Origin: an archaeon
GTDB lineage: Archaea > Nanobdellota > Nanobdellia > SCGC-AAA011-G17 > GW2011-AR17
DNA length: 63,321 bases
Direction of reading: 5' to 3'
Assembly: GCA_018692925.1 (NCBI GenBank)
Contig: JABHLH010000019.1
Location: 1 to 63,321, forward strand
Part shown: piece by piece, positions 44,204 to 53,405 of the stretch
How positions within the stretch are numbered: position 1 is the first letter of the stretch
Layout: every line of letters begins with the position of its first letter
The notes under the pieces: model-generated
Told to the model about the DNA's origin: nothing
The model's input: the letters and a program-made list of their open reading frames with translations, nothing else
Databases searched by the model: none
Translations under genes and position numbers: made by a program

Positions 44204-44320
44204 ATCAATATACAAAATTTCTAAGTTTATATATTTAAGCTTTTGTTGTAGAAGAATCTTCAACAAAGATTTAAGTAATAATTGTAATCAAAAGATTTAA
44301 AAAGAAAAAGTAAAGGAAAA

Positions 44321-44893
44321 ATGAATATGAGAAGAGTAATACTAGCATCAGGAAGTCCTAGGAGATTTGATTTACTGAAAAGTGTATTAGAAAATTTTGA
44401 AGTAATTACTAGTAACTATGAAGAAGATATGACTCTAGATATGAAACCTTCAGAACTAGTTAAATTCTTATCTAAAGGAAAAGCTGACGAAGTTGCACAA
44501 AGAGAAAAAGGAATAATTCTTGGTGCAGATACAATAGTAGTACTAAATGGAAAAGTAATTGGAAAACCTAAAAGTAAAGAAGAAGCAAAAGAAACTCTAA
44601 AAGCACTATCAAATAATTCACATCATGTTTATACTGGATTTACAATAATTGATACAGAAAATAATAAAGAGATCATAGATTTTGAAAAAACAGAAATAAT
44701 CTTCAAAGAATTAAGTGATGAAAAAATTGAAGAATACATAAAAACTGGAGAACCAATGGATAAAGCAGGAGCTTATGGAATCCAAGGTTTAGCAAAAGAA
44801 TTTATTTTAAAATATAATGGATCATACAACAATATTGTTGGTTTACCAATAGAAAAAGTAAAAGAACATTTGATTAGCTTAGAAATTTTATAA
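44321..44893 (+). CDS. maf: Maf-like nucleoside triphosphate pyrophosphatase
   Basis: 190 residues. It starts RRVILASGSPRRFDLLKSV, the substrate loop. ILGADTIVVLNGKVIGKPKS supplies the catalytic Asp, and TGEPMDKAGAYGIQGLAKEF the C-terminal Maf signature. It hydrolyses non-canonical or modified NTPs. ATGs at 44321 and 44327 are both possible; GTAAAGGAA lies 10 bases before the first. The upstream 117 bp separate it from the TrmB regulator, which may act on it. Confidence 0.93.
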   Translation: MNMRRVILASGSPRRFDLLKSVLENFEVITSNYEEDMTLDMKPSELVKFLSKGKADEVAQREKGIILGADTIVVLNGKVIGKPKSKEEAKETLKALSNNSHHVYTGFTIIDTENNKEIIDFEKTEIIFKELSDEKIEEYIKTGEPMDKAGAYGIQGLAKEFILKYNGSYNNIVGLPIEKVKEHLISLEIL

Positions 44894-44939
44894 AATTACC
44901 AAAAGGTTTATTAAGAAACTTATTTTGATTTACTTTTAG

Positions 44940-46523
44940 ATGGCTCAGACGACATTAACAGGTGGAAAAGAAAAGAAAAGTGTTGCAGAACACATGTCAG
45001 ATAAACAAAGAGCAATTTCAATCTCAGAATTCTTTACAAAAAATAGACATTTATTAGGTTTTGATAATCCGAGAAAAGCTTTGTTAACTACAGTTAAAGA
45101 AGCAGTAGATAATAGTTTAGATGCTTGTGAAGAAATGAAAATTCTTCCCGAAATTAAAGTTTTTATTGATCCAACAACAGATGAAAGATTCAAAATTACT
45201 GTTGAAGATAATGGACCCGGAATTGTAAAAAACCAAATCCCAAAGATTTTTGCAAAACTATTGTATGGAAGCAAATTTCATAGATTGAAAATGTCTAGAG
45301 GTCAACAAGGTATTGGAATTTCTGCTGCTGCATTGTACGGACAGTTAACAACAGGAAAACCAATTAGGATTATTTCTAAAATTGGACCAACAGCAAAAGC
45401 TCATTATTATGAATTACATTTGAATACAAGAACAAATGAACCAGAGATAATTAAAGAAGAAGAAAGAGAGTGGGAAGGAAAAGACCACGGAACTAAGTTA
45501 CAATTAGAATTAGAAGGGAAATATCATAAAGGAAAATTAAGTGTTGATGAATTTTTACAATTTACTGCAATTTCTAATCCACATACTACTATAATTTATA
45601 GAGCTCCAGGACAAGAAGCTGTTGAATATCCTAGAGGTTCAAATATTTTACCAAAAGAAGCTAAAGAAATCAAACCTCATCCAAAAGGAATTGAACTTGG
45701 TATGTTAATTAAAATGTTGAAGGATACAAATCAAAAAACATTACAAGGTTTCTTAACACATGATTTTTCAAGAGTTAGTTCAAAGTTAGCAAAAGATATT
45801 TGTGGAAAAGCTGGATTATATGAAAAAGCAAGACCAAGTAGAATTGCAAGACAAGAAGCAGATAATCTTTACAAAGTTATTCAAGAAAGTAAAATTATGA
45901 ATCCTCCAACAGATTGCATCTCACCTATTGGTGAAGATCAAATGCTTAAAGGATTGAAAAAAGAAATTGATGCTGAGTTTTATGCAGCTGTTACAAGACC
46001 TCCTTCTGTTTATAGAGGGAACCCATTCCAAATTGAAGTAGCAGTTGGTTATGGTGGAAATATTAGTTCAGATGGATTAGCAAAAGTAATTAGATATGCA
46101 AATAGAGTTCCACTTCAACATCAAGCAGGAGCATGTGCAGTAACAAAGTCAGTTGTACAAACAGCATGGAGAAATTATGCAATACAACAATCAAGAGGAG
46201 CATTACCATCAGGACCACTAATTATTATGGTACATATGGCTTCAGTTTGGGTACCATTCACATCTGAAAGTAAAGAAGCAATTGCTTCATATCCAGAAAT
46301 TATAAAAGAAGTAAAATTAGCTCTACAAGAAGCTGGAAGAAAATTAGCAACATATGTTAGAAAGAAAAAGAAAGTTGCTGAAGAAGGAAAGAAAAAATCT
46401 TATATTGAAAAATATTTACCACACTTAGGAATTGGAGTAAAAGATATTTTAGGATTAGATGAGAAAGAAGAAAAAGCTATGCTGGAATTATTAAAAGAAA
46501 TATTGGAGAAAACTAGAAAATGA
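44940..46523 (+). CDS. top6B: DNA topoisomerase VI subunit B
   Basis: 527 residues. The GHKL ATPase motifs are KEAVDNSLDACEE, VEDNGPGI and SRGQQGIGISAAALYG. The transducer domain includes PPSVYRGNPFQIEVAVGYGG and FTSESKEAIASYPEI. The length and order are typical of archaeal Top6B. With Top6A it relaxes DNA by passing one duplex through another. Its stop overlaps the top6A start (ATGA). Confidence 0.96.
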   Translation: MAQTTLTGGKEKKSVAEHMSDKQRAISISEFFTKNRHLLGFDNPRKALLTTVKEAVDNSLDACEEMKILPEIKVFIDPTTDERFKITVEDNGPGIVKNQIPKIFAKLLYGSKFHRLKMSRGQQGIGISAAALYGQLTTGKPIRIISKIGPTAKAHYYELHLNTRTNEPEIIKEEEREWEGKDHGTKLQLELEGKYHKGKLSVDEFLQFTAISNPHTTIIYRAPGQEAVEYPRGSNILPKEAKEIKPHPKGIELGMLIKMLKDTNQKTLQGFLTHDFSRVSSKLAKDICGKAGLYEKARPSRIARQEADNLYKVIQESKIMNPPTDCISPIGEDQMLKGLKKEIDAEFYAAVTRPPSVYRGNPFQIEVAVGYGGNISSDGLAKVIRYANRVPLQHQAGACAVTKSVVQTAWRNYAIQQSRGALPSGPLIIMVHMASVWVPFTSESKEAIASYPEIIKEVKLALQEAGRKLATYVRKKKKVAEEGKKKSYIEKYLPHLGIGVKDILGLDEKEEKAMLELLKEILEKTRK

Positions 46524-47614
46524 AAAAAGATGAAGTTAATGTAATAACCAGAATAAAAGATTCTGCTCAAAAAGTTTATGATGCTATCCATAATGGTAAA
46601 AAACCAGAAGTTGATTTTCCAATTAGATCATTAAATAATGTGAATTATGATATCAAAAAAGGTTTCTTTGAATTAAAAGGAAATATGAAAACAAGAACTT
46701 TGACAGTAAATACTGTAAAATCTTTTGCACAGTCTCTAAGAATGATGGCTTTCTCTAAAGAAATTATTGAGAAAGAAGATATTGCAACAAAGAGAGAGAT
46801 GTATTATGTTTCTAAAAACTGGGGAGATGCTAAATTTAATGAACAACCTGAATCCGACACAGTAATGGATGATGTTGAAGCTATGTTTATGGTTAATAGA
46901 GAACAATTAGGTTTTATTCCTGAAGAAAAAGGTGGAGATGTTGCAGGAAAATTAATTGTTGTCGATAAAGATTCAGAAACTGGAGAAGATATTAGAATAG
47001 ATTGTACAAGATTTGGTTCTGGAGCTTATTCAGTACCCTCATCAGTTGAACATTTGAAATTTGAAACAAGTGCAAAATTTATTTTAGCAATTGAAACTGC
47101 CGGTATGTTTCAAAGGTTAGTTAAACATAATTATTGGAAAAAAGCTAATTGTATTTTAGTTTCTATGGGAGGAGTTCCAACAAGAGCTTGTAGAAGGTTT
47201 ATTAGAAGATTAGCAGATGATCAAAATTTAGAAGTTTATGCTTTTACTGATGGTGACCCATATGGATATTTGAATATTTATAGAACTTTGAAAGTTGGTT
47301 CAGGAAATGCAGCACACATTAACAAATATTTTTGTGTACCACAAGCACAGTTTATTGGAGTAACACCAAAAGATATTGAAGATTTTAAATTACCAACCCA
47401 TAAATTAAAGGATGTAGATATTAAAAGAATAAAAGATGGAATTAAAAATGATCCATTTGTAAAACATCACAAAGAATGGCAAAAAGCTTTAGAGAAAATG
47501 CATAAAATGAAAGTAAGGGTTGAGCAACAAGCTTTTGCACAATGGGGATTAAATTATGTTATTGAAGAATATTTACCAAAGAAATTAAAAAATAAAAAAA
47601 CTTGGTTACCTTAA
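46520..47614 (+). CDS. top6A: DNA topoisomerase VI subunit A (Spo11 homologue)
   Basis: 364 residues. The winged-helix domain carries the DNA-attacking Tyr in KREMYYVSKNWG (near 92-103). The Toprim domain has the metal residues in LAIETAGMFQ and YAFTDGDPYGYLNI. It cleaves DNA together with Top6B and is homologous to the meiotic Spo11. It is coupled to top6B by the ATGA overlap. Its stop abuts, base to base, the stop of the convergent 908-residue gene. Confidence 0.96.
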   Translation: MKKDEVNVITRIKDSAQKVYDAIHNGKKPEVDFPIRSLNNVNYDIKKGFFELKGNMKTRTLTVNTVKSFAQSLRMMAFSKEIIEKEDIATKREMYYVSKNWGDAKFNEQPESDTVMDDVEAMFMVNREQLGFIPEEKGGDVAGKLIVVDKDSETGEDIRIDCTRFGSGAYSVPSSVEHLKFETSAKFILAIETAGMFQRLVKHNYWKKANCILVSMGGVPTRACRRFIRRLADDQNLEVYAFTDGDPYGYLNIYRTLKVGSGNAAHINKYFCVPQAQFIGVTPKDIEDFKLPTHKLKDVDIKRIKDGIKNDPFVKHHKEWQKALEKMHKMKVRVEQQAFAQWGLNYVIEEYLPKKLKNKKTWLP

Positions 47615-50341
47615 TTACATTAAATAAGATAGATCTAAATCAGATCTTGAAATATTTTGAGATTCTAAATATTGATTTAAATCTTTTTTAGTAATTGGTT
47701 TTTCTCGTCTATCTTCTCTCAAATCGTTTACAAAATTAACAATCTCATTAATTTCTAAATAAGAAGATTCGTCAAATTCGCCTACAGTTGAAGAACCACC
47801 ATTATAACCATTTGCATGAGTTACCAAGTCGACAGCAAGATTCATTCTTGTATCATAAGTCCATTCAAAAGAATCGTAAACACCTGAATCAAGATTAATT
47901 CCTGTTCCTTTTTTCTCAGTTAAACTTTTTGCAATATTAACAGCAATTAATTGTCTAATACCTTCAGGACCACCAACTAAGTTAATTTCAAAATCATCTA
48001 TATCAACACAAGCGTCATCTAAACAAGTTGTAGCAAGTGATTTATAATCCATTAAAGATTTAGATAAATCAGGATAAGAAAAATCTTCTAAAGGTGTGTC
48101 ATTAACTAAGGGATCGTAAGTTATAGCTAAATCATTTAAGATGATTTTTTCAACAGTGTTACCTATATCGACTCTAAGAGGTTCTTCTTCAGAAACTTCT
48201 ACAGGTTTGTCACCAGCATATAAGAAAGTTCTATTTCCACCACCAAGAACAACATCATCATAAGTTAAGCTTGGTTCAGGAACATCTTGAGAATTACCAA
48301 GAACTTTTGCAACATCTTCAATAATTTGATCTCTATCAACAGAAGTTATTTCTTCCAAAGAATCTTCCATAACACTTTTATCAGGTTCAATTACAATTTC
48401 TTCAATTGAGTCTTCTTCAGGTTTGTCTCCACAATATAAGAAAGTTCTGTTTCCTCCACCAAGAACAACATCATCATAAGTTAATCTTGGCTCAGGAACT
48501 TCTTGAGAAGCTTCTTTGATATATTGTTTTACAGTTCTTTCAGTGTAACCTAATTCTTCAGCTTGTTCTCCAACAAATTGTTTTGCCTCTTCAGATCCTA
48601 AATCAGTTAAACCTTGTTCTACAAAAGTATTGTAAACTTTTGTTTTTCTTTCTTGTCTTGCAGAACTTCTTTGCCCATTAAGAGCAGCTAAAGTACCTAA
48701 ACCAGATCTTCTAAAGTCAGTTGAGTTTCTAATGTCCTTTGCAGTAATAGCTTTTTCTTCATCAGCTAAATTTAAATTTGCACTCTTAACAATTTCATCA
48801 ACAGTCATATAAGTTTCTCTGTCTCCAGGATTTGCACAAGTTTTGTACCATTCAAGAGCTAAAGAAATTCTTTTATCATATGCCCACTGACTTACATCAA
48901 CATTGTCTAAACCATCATTTGAATTATATTGTCTAGCAACTTCTTGAGCTAAATTGGTTCTTGCATCGTTAGCATCTAAATTCCTCTTTGCAAGCAAAGT
49001 CGGATTTTCTTGAACTAAAGCTTCTAAATCTCTGAAAGCAGTTAGTGATTGTTCTAAAGAAACATTAGCTGTTGCTGAATAAGCTACAGATTCAATATCA
49101 TCAATTATTCTTCCTTGAACTAACAAAGTATTATTATCGTCAGCATAAGAATCTGGGATTAGATTTACTGATAATGGAACATTAGTATAAATTACATTTT
49201 TAGTTCCATCTCTTAGACCTTCTGCAGTTAAATCAATATTATGTACTAAATCAGGATTTTGTTCAATAATTAATTTAGTTAATTCTAAATTTGCAAGAAG
49301 AGATTCTCTTGTAAAAGATTGTCCTCTTAAACCTAACCTTAAATTATCAAGCCCTTCTTCAGACATTGAAGCAAAAGTGTAAACATCAATACTCATATTT
49401 TGACTATCTGCATAAGCAAATTGATTTATCATTGCAGCTAATTCAAAAATAGAGGAACCTTCTGTTGGAGTAAAAGTAATTGCATTTCCATCAAAAGAAA
49501 TATAACCATCTTCTTTAACATCTGGAATAATTGTATCAATAATTTCTTCTTCTACAATTGAACTTAAAGTTGGATAATTAACTCCATCATTAATATCCAA
49601 TTCAGGTTCAGGTTCGTCAGTATCTAATAAAGCAAGAGCTCCTAGATCAGGTAAAGCACTTGAAGCCATTAAACCTGCAAAAGGTTTTCCAATAAGATAA
49701 TCAAAAGTTGAACTTCCTAAATCACCTAATTGTTCTCTACCAGCAAATAAAGCTAAAGCTGCAGCACCTAATAATGCAACACCATAAGGCCATCTTGTAG
49801 ATTTTCTGTGTTCAATTGGTTCATCACCCATTGCAAAATCTCTTGTTTGTGTAATTGGTAATTCTGAATCTTCTCCACCAGCTAACAAAGCTTTGTGATC
49901 TATACTATCAGCAGGAGGTTCAAACATCCCAGAAATTAGATTTGTAGGTTCCGAAGTGTCTTCGACTGTAACAGCAACTGGAGGTCTCTCATATCCAGCT
50001 TGACTTTCACCAGCTAAAGAAAGCCTAGCAGAACCATTAACTTTTGTTTCTAAACCACTGTCAGTAGGAGTTTCTTCTTCAAAATCATTAGATGAAAATT
50101 TAAAAAAATCAATTAAATAATCAGATGTTGGGCCTTCTTCAAAAATATTATTAACGACATTATCTAATGCCCCATCTAAACTTACTTGAAGTTTAGCCAT
50201 TTCATAAAAATTAGCAAATCCATCTTCGCCCTTTAAAGGCACTTTAACTTGACTTAATACGTTATTTGCAGCACTATTACTAAGGCTGTGGTTTTCTCTT
50301 AAAAATCTTAAAAATCTTTCTTCTAGTGTTTCATTTGACAT
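47615..50341 (-). CDS. Unknown 908-aa single-pass membrane protein with internal duplications
   Basis: An acidic N-terminal region of about 180 residues precedes one membrane helix (WPYGVALLGAAALALFAG, 184-201) preceded by HRKSTR, so the N-terminus should be inside and the large C-terminal part outside, by the positive-inside rule. Two features repeat. A domain at about 450-545 (AYDKRISLALEW, TVDEIVKSANLN) reappears at about 794-897 (TYDTRMNLAVDL, EINEIVNFVNDL). A motif PEPRLTYDDVVLGGGNRTFLY occurs near 617 and again near 692. An HTH-like stretch (LGYTERTVKQYIKEA) lies near 597. GGAGGA lies 9 bases before the ATG. No family recognised. Confidence 0.7.
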   Translation of the reverse strand: MSNETLEERFLRFLRENHSLSNSAANNVLSQVKVPLKGEDGFANFYEMAKLQVSLDGALDNVVNNIFEEGPTSDYLIDFFKFSSNDFEEETPTDSGLETKVNGSARLSLAGESQAGYERPPVAVTVEDTSEPTNLISGMFEPPADSIDHKALLAGGEDSELPITQTRDFAMGDEPIEHRKSTRWPYGVALLGAAALALFAGREQLGDLGSSTFDYLIGKPFAGLMASSALPDLGALALLDTDEPEPELDINDGVNYPTLSSIVEEEIIDTIIPDVKEDGYISFDGNAITFTPTEGSSIFELAAMINQFAYADSQNMSIDVYTFASMSEEGLDNLRLGLRGQSFTRESLLANLELTKLIIEQNPDLVHNIDLTAEGLRDGTKNVIYTNVPLSVNLIPDSYADDNNTLLVQGRIIDDIESVAYSATANVSLEQSLTAFRDLEALVQENPTLLAKRNLDANDARTNLAQEVARQYNSNDGLDNVDVSQWAYDKRISLALEWYKTCANPGDRETYMTVDEIVKSANLNLADEEKAITAKDIRNSTDFRRSGLGTLAALNGQRSSARQERKTKVYNTFVEQGLTDLGSEEAKQFVGEQAEELGYTERTVKQYIKEASQEVPEPRLTYDDVVLGGGNRTFLYCGDKPEEDSIEEIVIEPDKSVMEDSLEEITSVDRDQIIEDVAKVLGNSQDVPEPSLTYDDVVLGGGNRTFLYAGDKPVEVSEEEPLRVDIGNTVEKIILNDLAITYDPLVNDTPLEDFSYPDLSKSLMDYKSLATTCLDDACVDIDDFEINLVGGPEGIRQLIAVNIAKSLTEKKGTGINLDSGVYDSFEWTYDTRMNLAVDLVTHANGYNGGSSTVGEFDESSYLEINEIVNFVNDLREDRREKPITKKDLNQYLESQNISRSDLDLSYLM

Positions 50342-50438
50342 AAATCATCTTCCTCCATGGAACATTCAAGAAAAATAATATTTGGCTTTAGTTTATAAGT
50401 TTTACCTAGTTGGTTGAGATATGTAAATAGAATAGAAA

Positions 50439-50450
50439 GTTATATAAGGA
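50439..50450 (+). promoter_or_regulatory. TATA box of tRNA-Asn
   Basis: AGTTATATAAGG lies about 25-35 bp before the tRNA-Asn 5' end, right for an archaeal tRNA promoter. The 133-bp gap from 50342 otherwise holds nothing recognisable. Confidence 0.5.
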
Positions 50451-50474
50451 GAATAATTTTGTTTGATTTCATAT

Positions 50475-50546
50475 GCCTCGGTAGCTCAGTGGTGGAGCAC
50501 ACGGCTGTTAACCGTGCGGTCGCAAGTTCGAGTCTTGCCCGGGGCG
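50475..50546 (+). tRNA. trnN: tRNA-Asn (GTT)
   Basis: Full cloverleaf of 72 bases. The acceptor GCCTCGG pairs with CCGGGGC (one G-U), D stem GCTC/GAGC, anticodon stem CACGG/CCGTG around CTGTTAA (anticodon GTT), T stem GCAAG/CTTGC with loop TTCGAGT. The discriminator is G; CCA is not encoded. Confidence 0.95.
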
Positions 50547-50603
50547 CTTTTACAATTCTAAGAAAAGTTTATAAAGAAAAAATTAAATCAAAAACTATAT
50601 ATT

Positions 50604-50678
50604 GGCCCCATGGCTTAGCCTGGCTATAGCACTCGACTGATAATCGAGAGATCCTGAGTTCAAATCTCAGTGGGGCCA
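50604..50678 (+). tRNA. trnI: tRNA-Ile (GAT)
   Basis: Full cloverleaf of 75 bases. The acceptor GGCCCCA pairs perfectly with TGGGGCC, anticodon stem CTCGA/TCGAG around CTGATAA (anticodon GAT), T stem CTGAG/CTCAG with loop TTCAAAT. The D stem is short (GCT/AGC plus a mismatch). The discriminator is A; no CCA is encoded. A TTTATAAAG at 50569-50577 is its own TATA box, so it need not be co-transcribed with tRNA-Asn. Confidence 0.95.
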
Positions 50679-50683
50679 TATTC

Positions 50684-52195
50684 TTAAAATAAACTATTAT
50701 GAAGAAAATTAACTACTTCTTTTCTATGTTTAGGATTAAAAGCAAAAGTTACATTTGTTGAATGAAGAGAAGATCCCCCATCATAAGTGTTAATCCTTGC
50801 ACCAAATTGCCTAGCTACTGCTAAAACTTTCCGATATTTAAATTTAGGATCTACAAAAAAGAAAATTCTTCCAACAGTTGTTGCAATCCCTTTAAGATCT
50901 ATTTTTGCTTCCCAAAGTAACTCTTTATGTAGTTCAATAGTATAACCAGATTTGGCATGCATCTCAGGGTCAATAAATTCTAAACAAGTTTGACCTTTAG
51001 GAATTGAAGGAGCACCATAAACTTGTGAAGGGAGAGGTAATTGATTTTCTTTTAATTGTTCTATTAAGTGTGAAGCAAAAGTATGAGAATCACCTAAACT
51101 TCCAACAATAGAAATTAAAGCAGATTCTGCTTGAGATAAAAGTTTAGTTTTAGAAAAATCTATTTCTCTTTTTAAATTTCTCCAATCTACAGAGATAGAC
51201 ATACCTCCATTAACTGTATTAATCATATCAACAGAAATTCTTTGTCTAGAAAATGCAACTAAAGAATCTAAATAAGGATAAATCTTATCTTCCTTTTCAA
51301 AAGAATAAACAGTATAATTTTCTCTGGAAGTAATTCCAACTAAAGGCATAGAAGGTACAAATCTTTCTCTAGTAATTTGAGTAGCATTTTGTAATAAATC
51401 TGAAGCTGAACCAACTAAAAGAAGCATATCAGATTCTTCACAAGTCTTTATTGCTCTTGGATGAGTAGCAGCCATACCACTAATAGCTTCTTCAATAGCT
51501 TCAGAATATTTTAAATGTGGAACTCTTCTTGCAGATGAAACTAATCTTGGATCAGCAGTATAAATACTTTCTAGTTCTTTTAAAATTGCATAAAATTTGG
51601 CATCAACTGCTACAGCTAATGCAGCTCCAGTGTAATCTGTTCCACTCCTCCCTAAAGTTTTAGTGTTACCAGAAGAAAGATCTTTACCCTGATATCCGGG
51701 AACAACAACAATTTGAGCTTGTGAATCTAAAAGTGTTTTTTCATTAACATAAGCAATTTTTGCATTTCTAGAAATTGAATCAGTTAAAATAATCTCTCTA
51801 GGATCAATATATTCTGAAGAAAAACCTAAAGAATTTAATATTTTATTAGCTAAATTACCTGCAACTCTTTCACCAGAAGCTTCAAATTCATCTAAAGTTC
51901 TAGCTCCTTTTAATTCTCTTTCAAAATGAGACCTAGTATTAAAATCTAAATTATAATGCCCTACTAAAGGAATATGAATACTTGTAATTTGTTCAAGATT
52001 ATTTGAATTATCTCTATACATTGCTTCAAGAGATTTAGTTGTTCTATCTTCTCCTCTAGCTAAAGCAGAAGTTGTAAGAAATATTTTTGCCTCAGAGTCT
52101 TCGTGTATAATATGTTTTATTAATCCAATAGTTGAATCAAAATATTCTGGATCTGCAACAGGGTTTCCACCAAGTTTTAAAACATAATTTGCCAT
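50684..52195 (-). CDS. lysC: Aspartate kinase
   Basis: 503 residues. The start MANYVLKLGGNPVADPEYFD has the KxGG substrate loop (here KLGGNP rather than KFGGTS). EASGERVAGNLANKIL, VVPGYQGKDLSSGNTKTLGR and GRSGTDYTGAALAVAVDA are the kinase signatures; the latter binds ATP. Two ACT-like regulatory domains fill the C-terminal 200 residues (for example VDMINTVNGGMSISVD). It phosphorylates aspartate, the first step to lysine, threonine and methionine. It directly follows the DAP decarboxylase gene with no gap. The other steps are not in the window. Confidence 0.85.
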   Translation of the reverse strand: MANYVLKLGGNPVADPEYFDSTIGLIKHIIHEDSEAKIFLTTSALARGEDRTTKSLEAMYRDNSNNLEQITSIHIPLVGHYNLDFNTRSHFERELKGARTLDEFEASGERVAGNLANKILNSLGFSSEYIDPREIILTDSISRNAKIAYVNEKTLLDSQAQIVVVPGYQGKDLSSGNTKTLGRSGTDYTGAALAVAVDAKFYAILKELESIYTADPRLVSSARRVPHLKYSEAIEEAISGMAATHPRAIKTCEESDMLLLVGSASDLLQNATQITRERFVPSMPLVGITSRENYTVYSFEKEDKIYPYLDSLVAFSRQRISVDMINTVNGGMSISVDWRNLKREIDFSKTKLLSQAESALISIVGSLGDSHTFASHLIEQLKENQLPLPSQVYGAPSIPKGQTCLEFIDPEMHAKSGYTIELHKELLWEAKIDLKGIATTVGRIFFFVDPKFKYRKVLAVARQFGARINTYDGGSSLHSTNVTFAFNPKHRKEVVNFLHNSLF

Positions 52196-53368
52196 CTAAA
52201 TCACATCATCAATTTTTTCTCTTTCTCTTATCACTTCAATTTTTTCATTATCAACAAGTATCTCTGCTGGTCTCAAAAGACCATTGTATCTAGAAGACAT
52301 TACAAAACCATAAGCACCAACAACTTGAATTGCTAAAATATCTTTTTCTTTAACTAAAGGCATAGCCCTATTCTTTGCAAAACAATCTGTGTTTTCACAA
52401 ATAGGACCAACGATGTTTGCTTCTTGAATATATTCTGATTCAGTATTATTTGCTAAAACAATAGGATGATAAGCATTGTATAAAGCTGGCCTTAGTAAAG
52501 TGCTCATTCCTGCATCAACACCTATAAAATTATTTTTTATAGTTGTAACTTGAGTTAGTAGAGTTCCAGATTCAGCAACAAAGAATCTTCCAGGCTCTAA
52601 AAATAAAGTTGCAGGATAAGTAAATGCTTTTTCAACTCTCTCACCAATAGATTTTAAGTTCAAAGCTTTTTCATGAGGTTCATAAGGGACACCTAAACCT
52701 CCACCAATGTCAATAAATTCAAAATTAATATCTAAGGATTGTGAAATTCTATTTGCAATTTCCTGAATAGCAAAAGTTAGTTCTTCAAAATAATCTTCGT
52801 AAAGAACACAAGAACCTGTCATCATGTGAATACCAAATCTTTTGATTCCTTTTTGTTTTGCTAATTTGTAAGCTTCTCTTGCAAGATCTTCATTCATTCC
52901 AAATTTGGTCCCAGAACCACCTACGACAATACCAGGAAATTTACCTTTTCCAAAACCAGGATTTATTCTAAAAGAAATAATTTCTGGAGTTCCAAAATTT
53001 AATAACCTTTTTAGAATTGAAATATCATCTAAATTAATTGTTACTCCTGATTCTAATGCAAATTTTAAATCTTCATCTTTAGGATTTACTGCAGTGAAAA
53101 GAGAATTTTTTAAATTAAAACCAGCTTTTTTTGCATAAGATAATTCAATTGCATTTGAACAGTCAGCACCAAAACCACCGTTAGCAATTATTTTTAATAT
53201 GTCTAAGTTAGAATTTGCTTTTATTGCATAACAAATTTTGGAATTTGGAAAAGAATCCTTTAATTCTTTCATTTTGTTTAAAAGAATAGATTTATCATAA
53301 ACATATAATGGTGTTCCGTAAGTTTTTGCTAATTCAATAGCAGATATATTTCCTATTTTTAATTGCAT
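52196..53368 (-). CDS. lysA: Diaminopimelate decarboxylase-like PLP enzyme
   Basis: 390 residues from ATG 53368 (a TTG three bases earlier is possible). It is an alanine-racemase-fold type decarboxylase. KICYAIKANSNLDILK has the PLP Lys. FIDIGGGLGVPYE and FLEPGRFFVAESG bind the cofactor phosphate. GPICENTDCFA supplies the active-site Cys and Glu, and GAYGFVMSSRYN the C-terminal Tyr. The usual HIGSQ loop reads HMMTGSC, a variant. DAP is the usual substrate, but related decarboxylases exist. It is translated with aspartokinase, the gene that follows without a gap. Confidence 0.83.
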   Translation of the reverse strand: MQLKIGNISAIELAKTYGTPLYVYDKSILLNKMKELKDSFPNSKICYAIKANSNLDILKIIANGGFGADCSNAIELSYAKKAGFNLKNSLFTAVNPKDEDLKFALESGVTINLDDISILKRLLNFGTPEIISFRINPGFGKGKFPGIVVGGSGTKFGMNEDLAREAYKLAKQKGIKRFGIHMMTGSCVLYEDYFEELTFAIQEIANRISQSLDINFEFIDIGGGLGVPYEPHEKALNLKSIGERVEKAFTYPATLFLEPGRFFVAESGTLLTQVTTIKNNFIGVDAGMSTLLRPALYNAYHPIVLANNTESEYIQEANIVGPICENTDCFAKNRAMPLVKEKDILAIQVVGAYGFVMSSRYNGLLRPAEILVDNEKIEVIREREKIDDVI

Positions 53369-53405
53369 CAAAAAAAATTAATAAAAGAGATTAATAAATC
53401 TTTGC

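Noticed and set aside
48190-48500. IMP dehydrogenase-like LTYDDVVL motif in the 908-residue protein
   Set aside because: Only a few residues match, the catalytic Cys loop and barrel are missing, and the motif sits between unrelated repeats.
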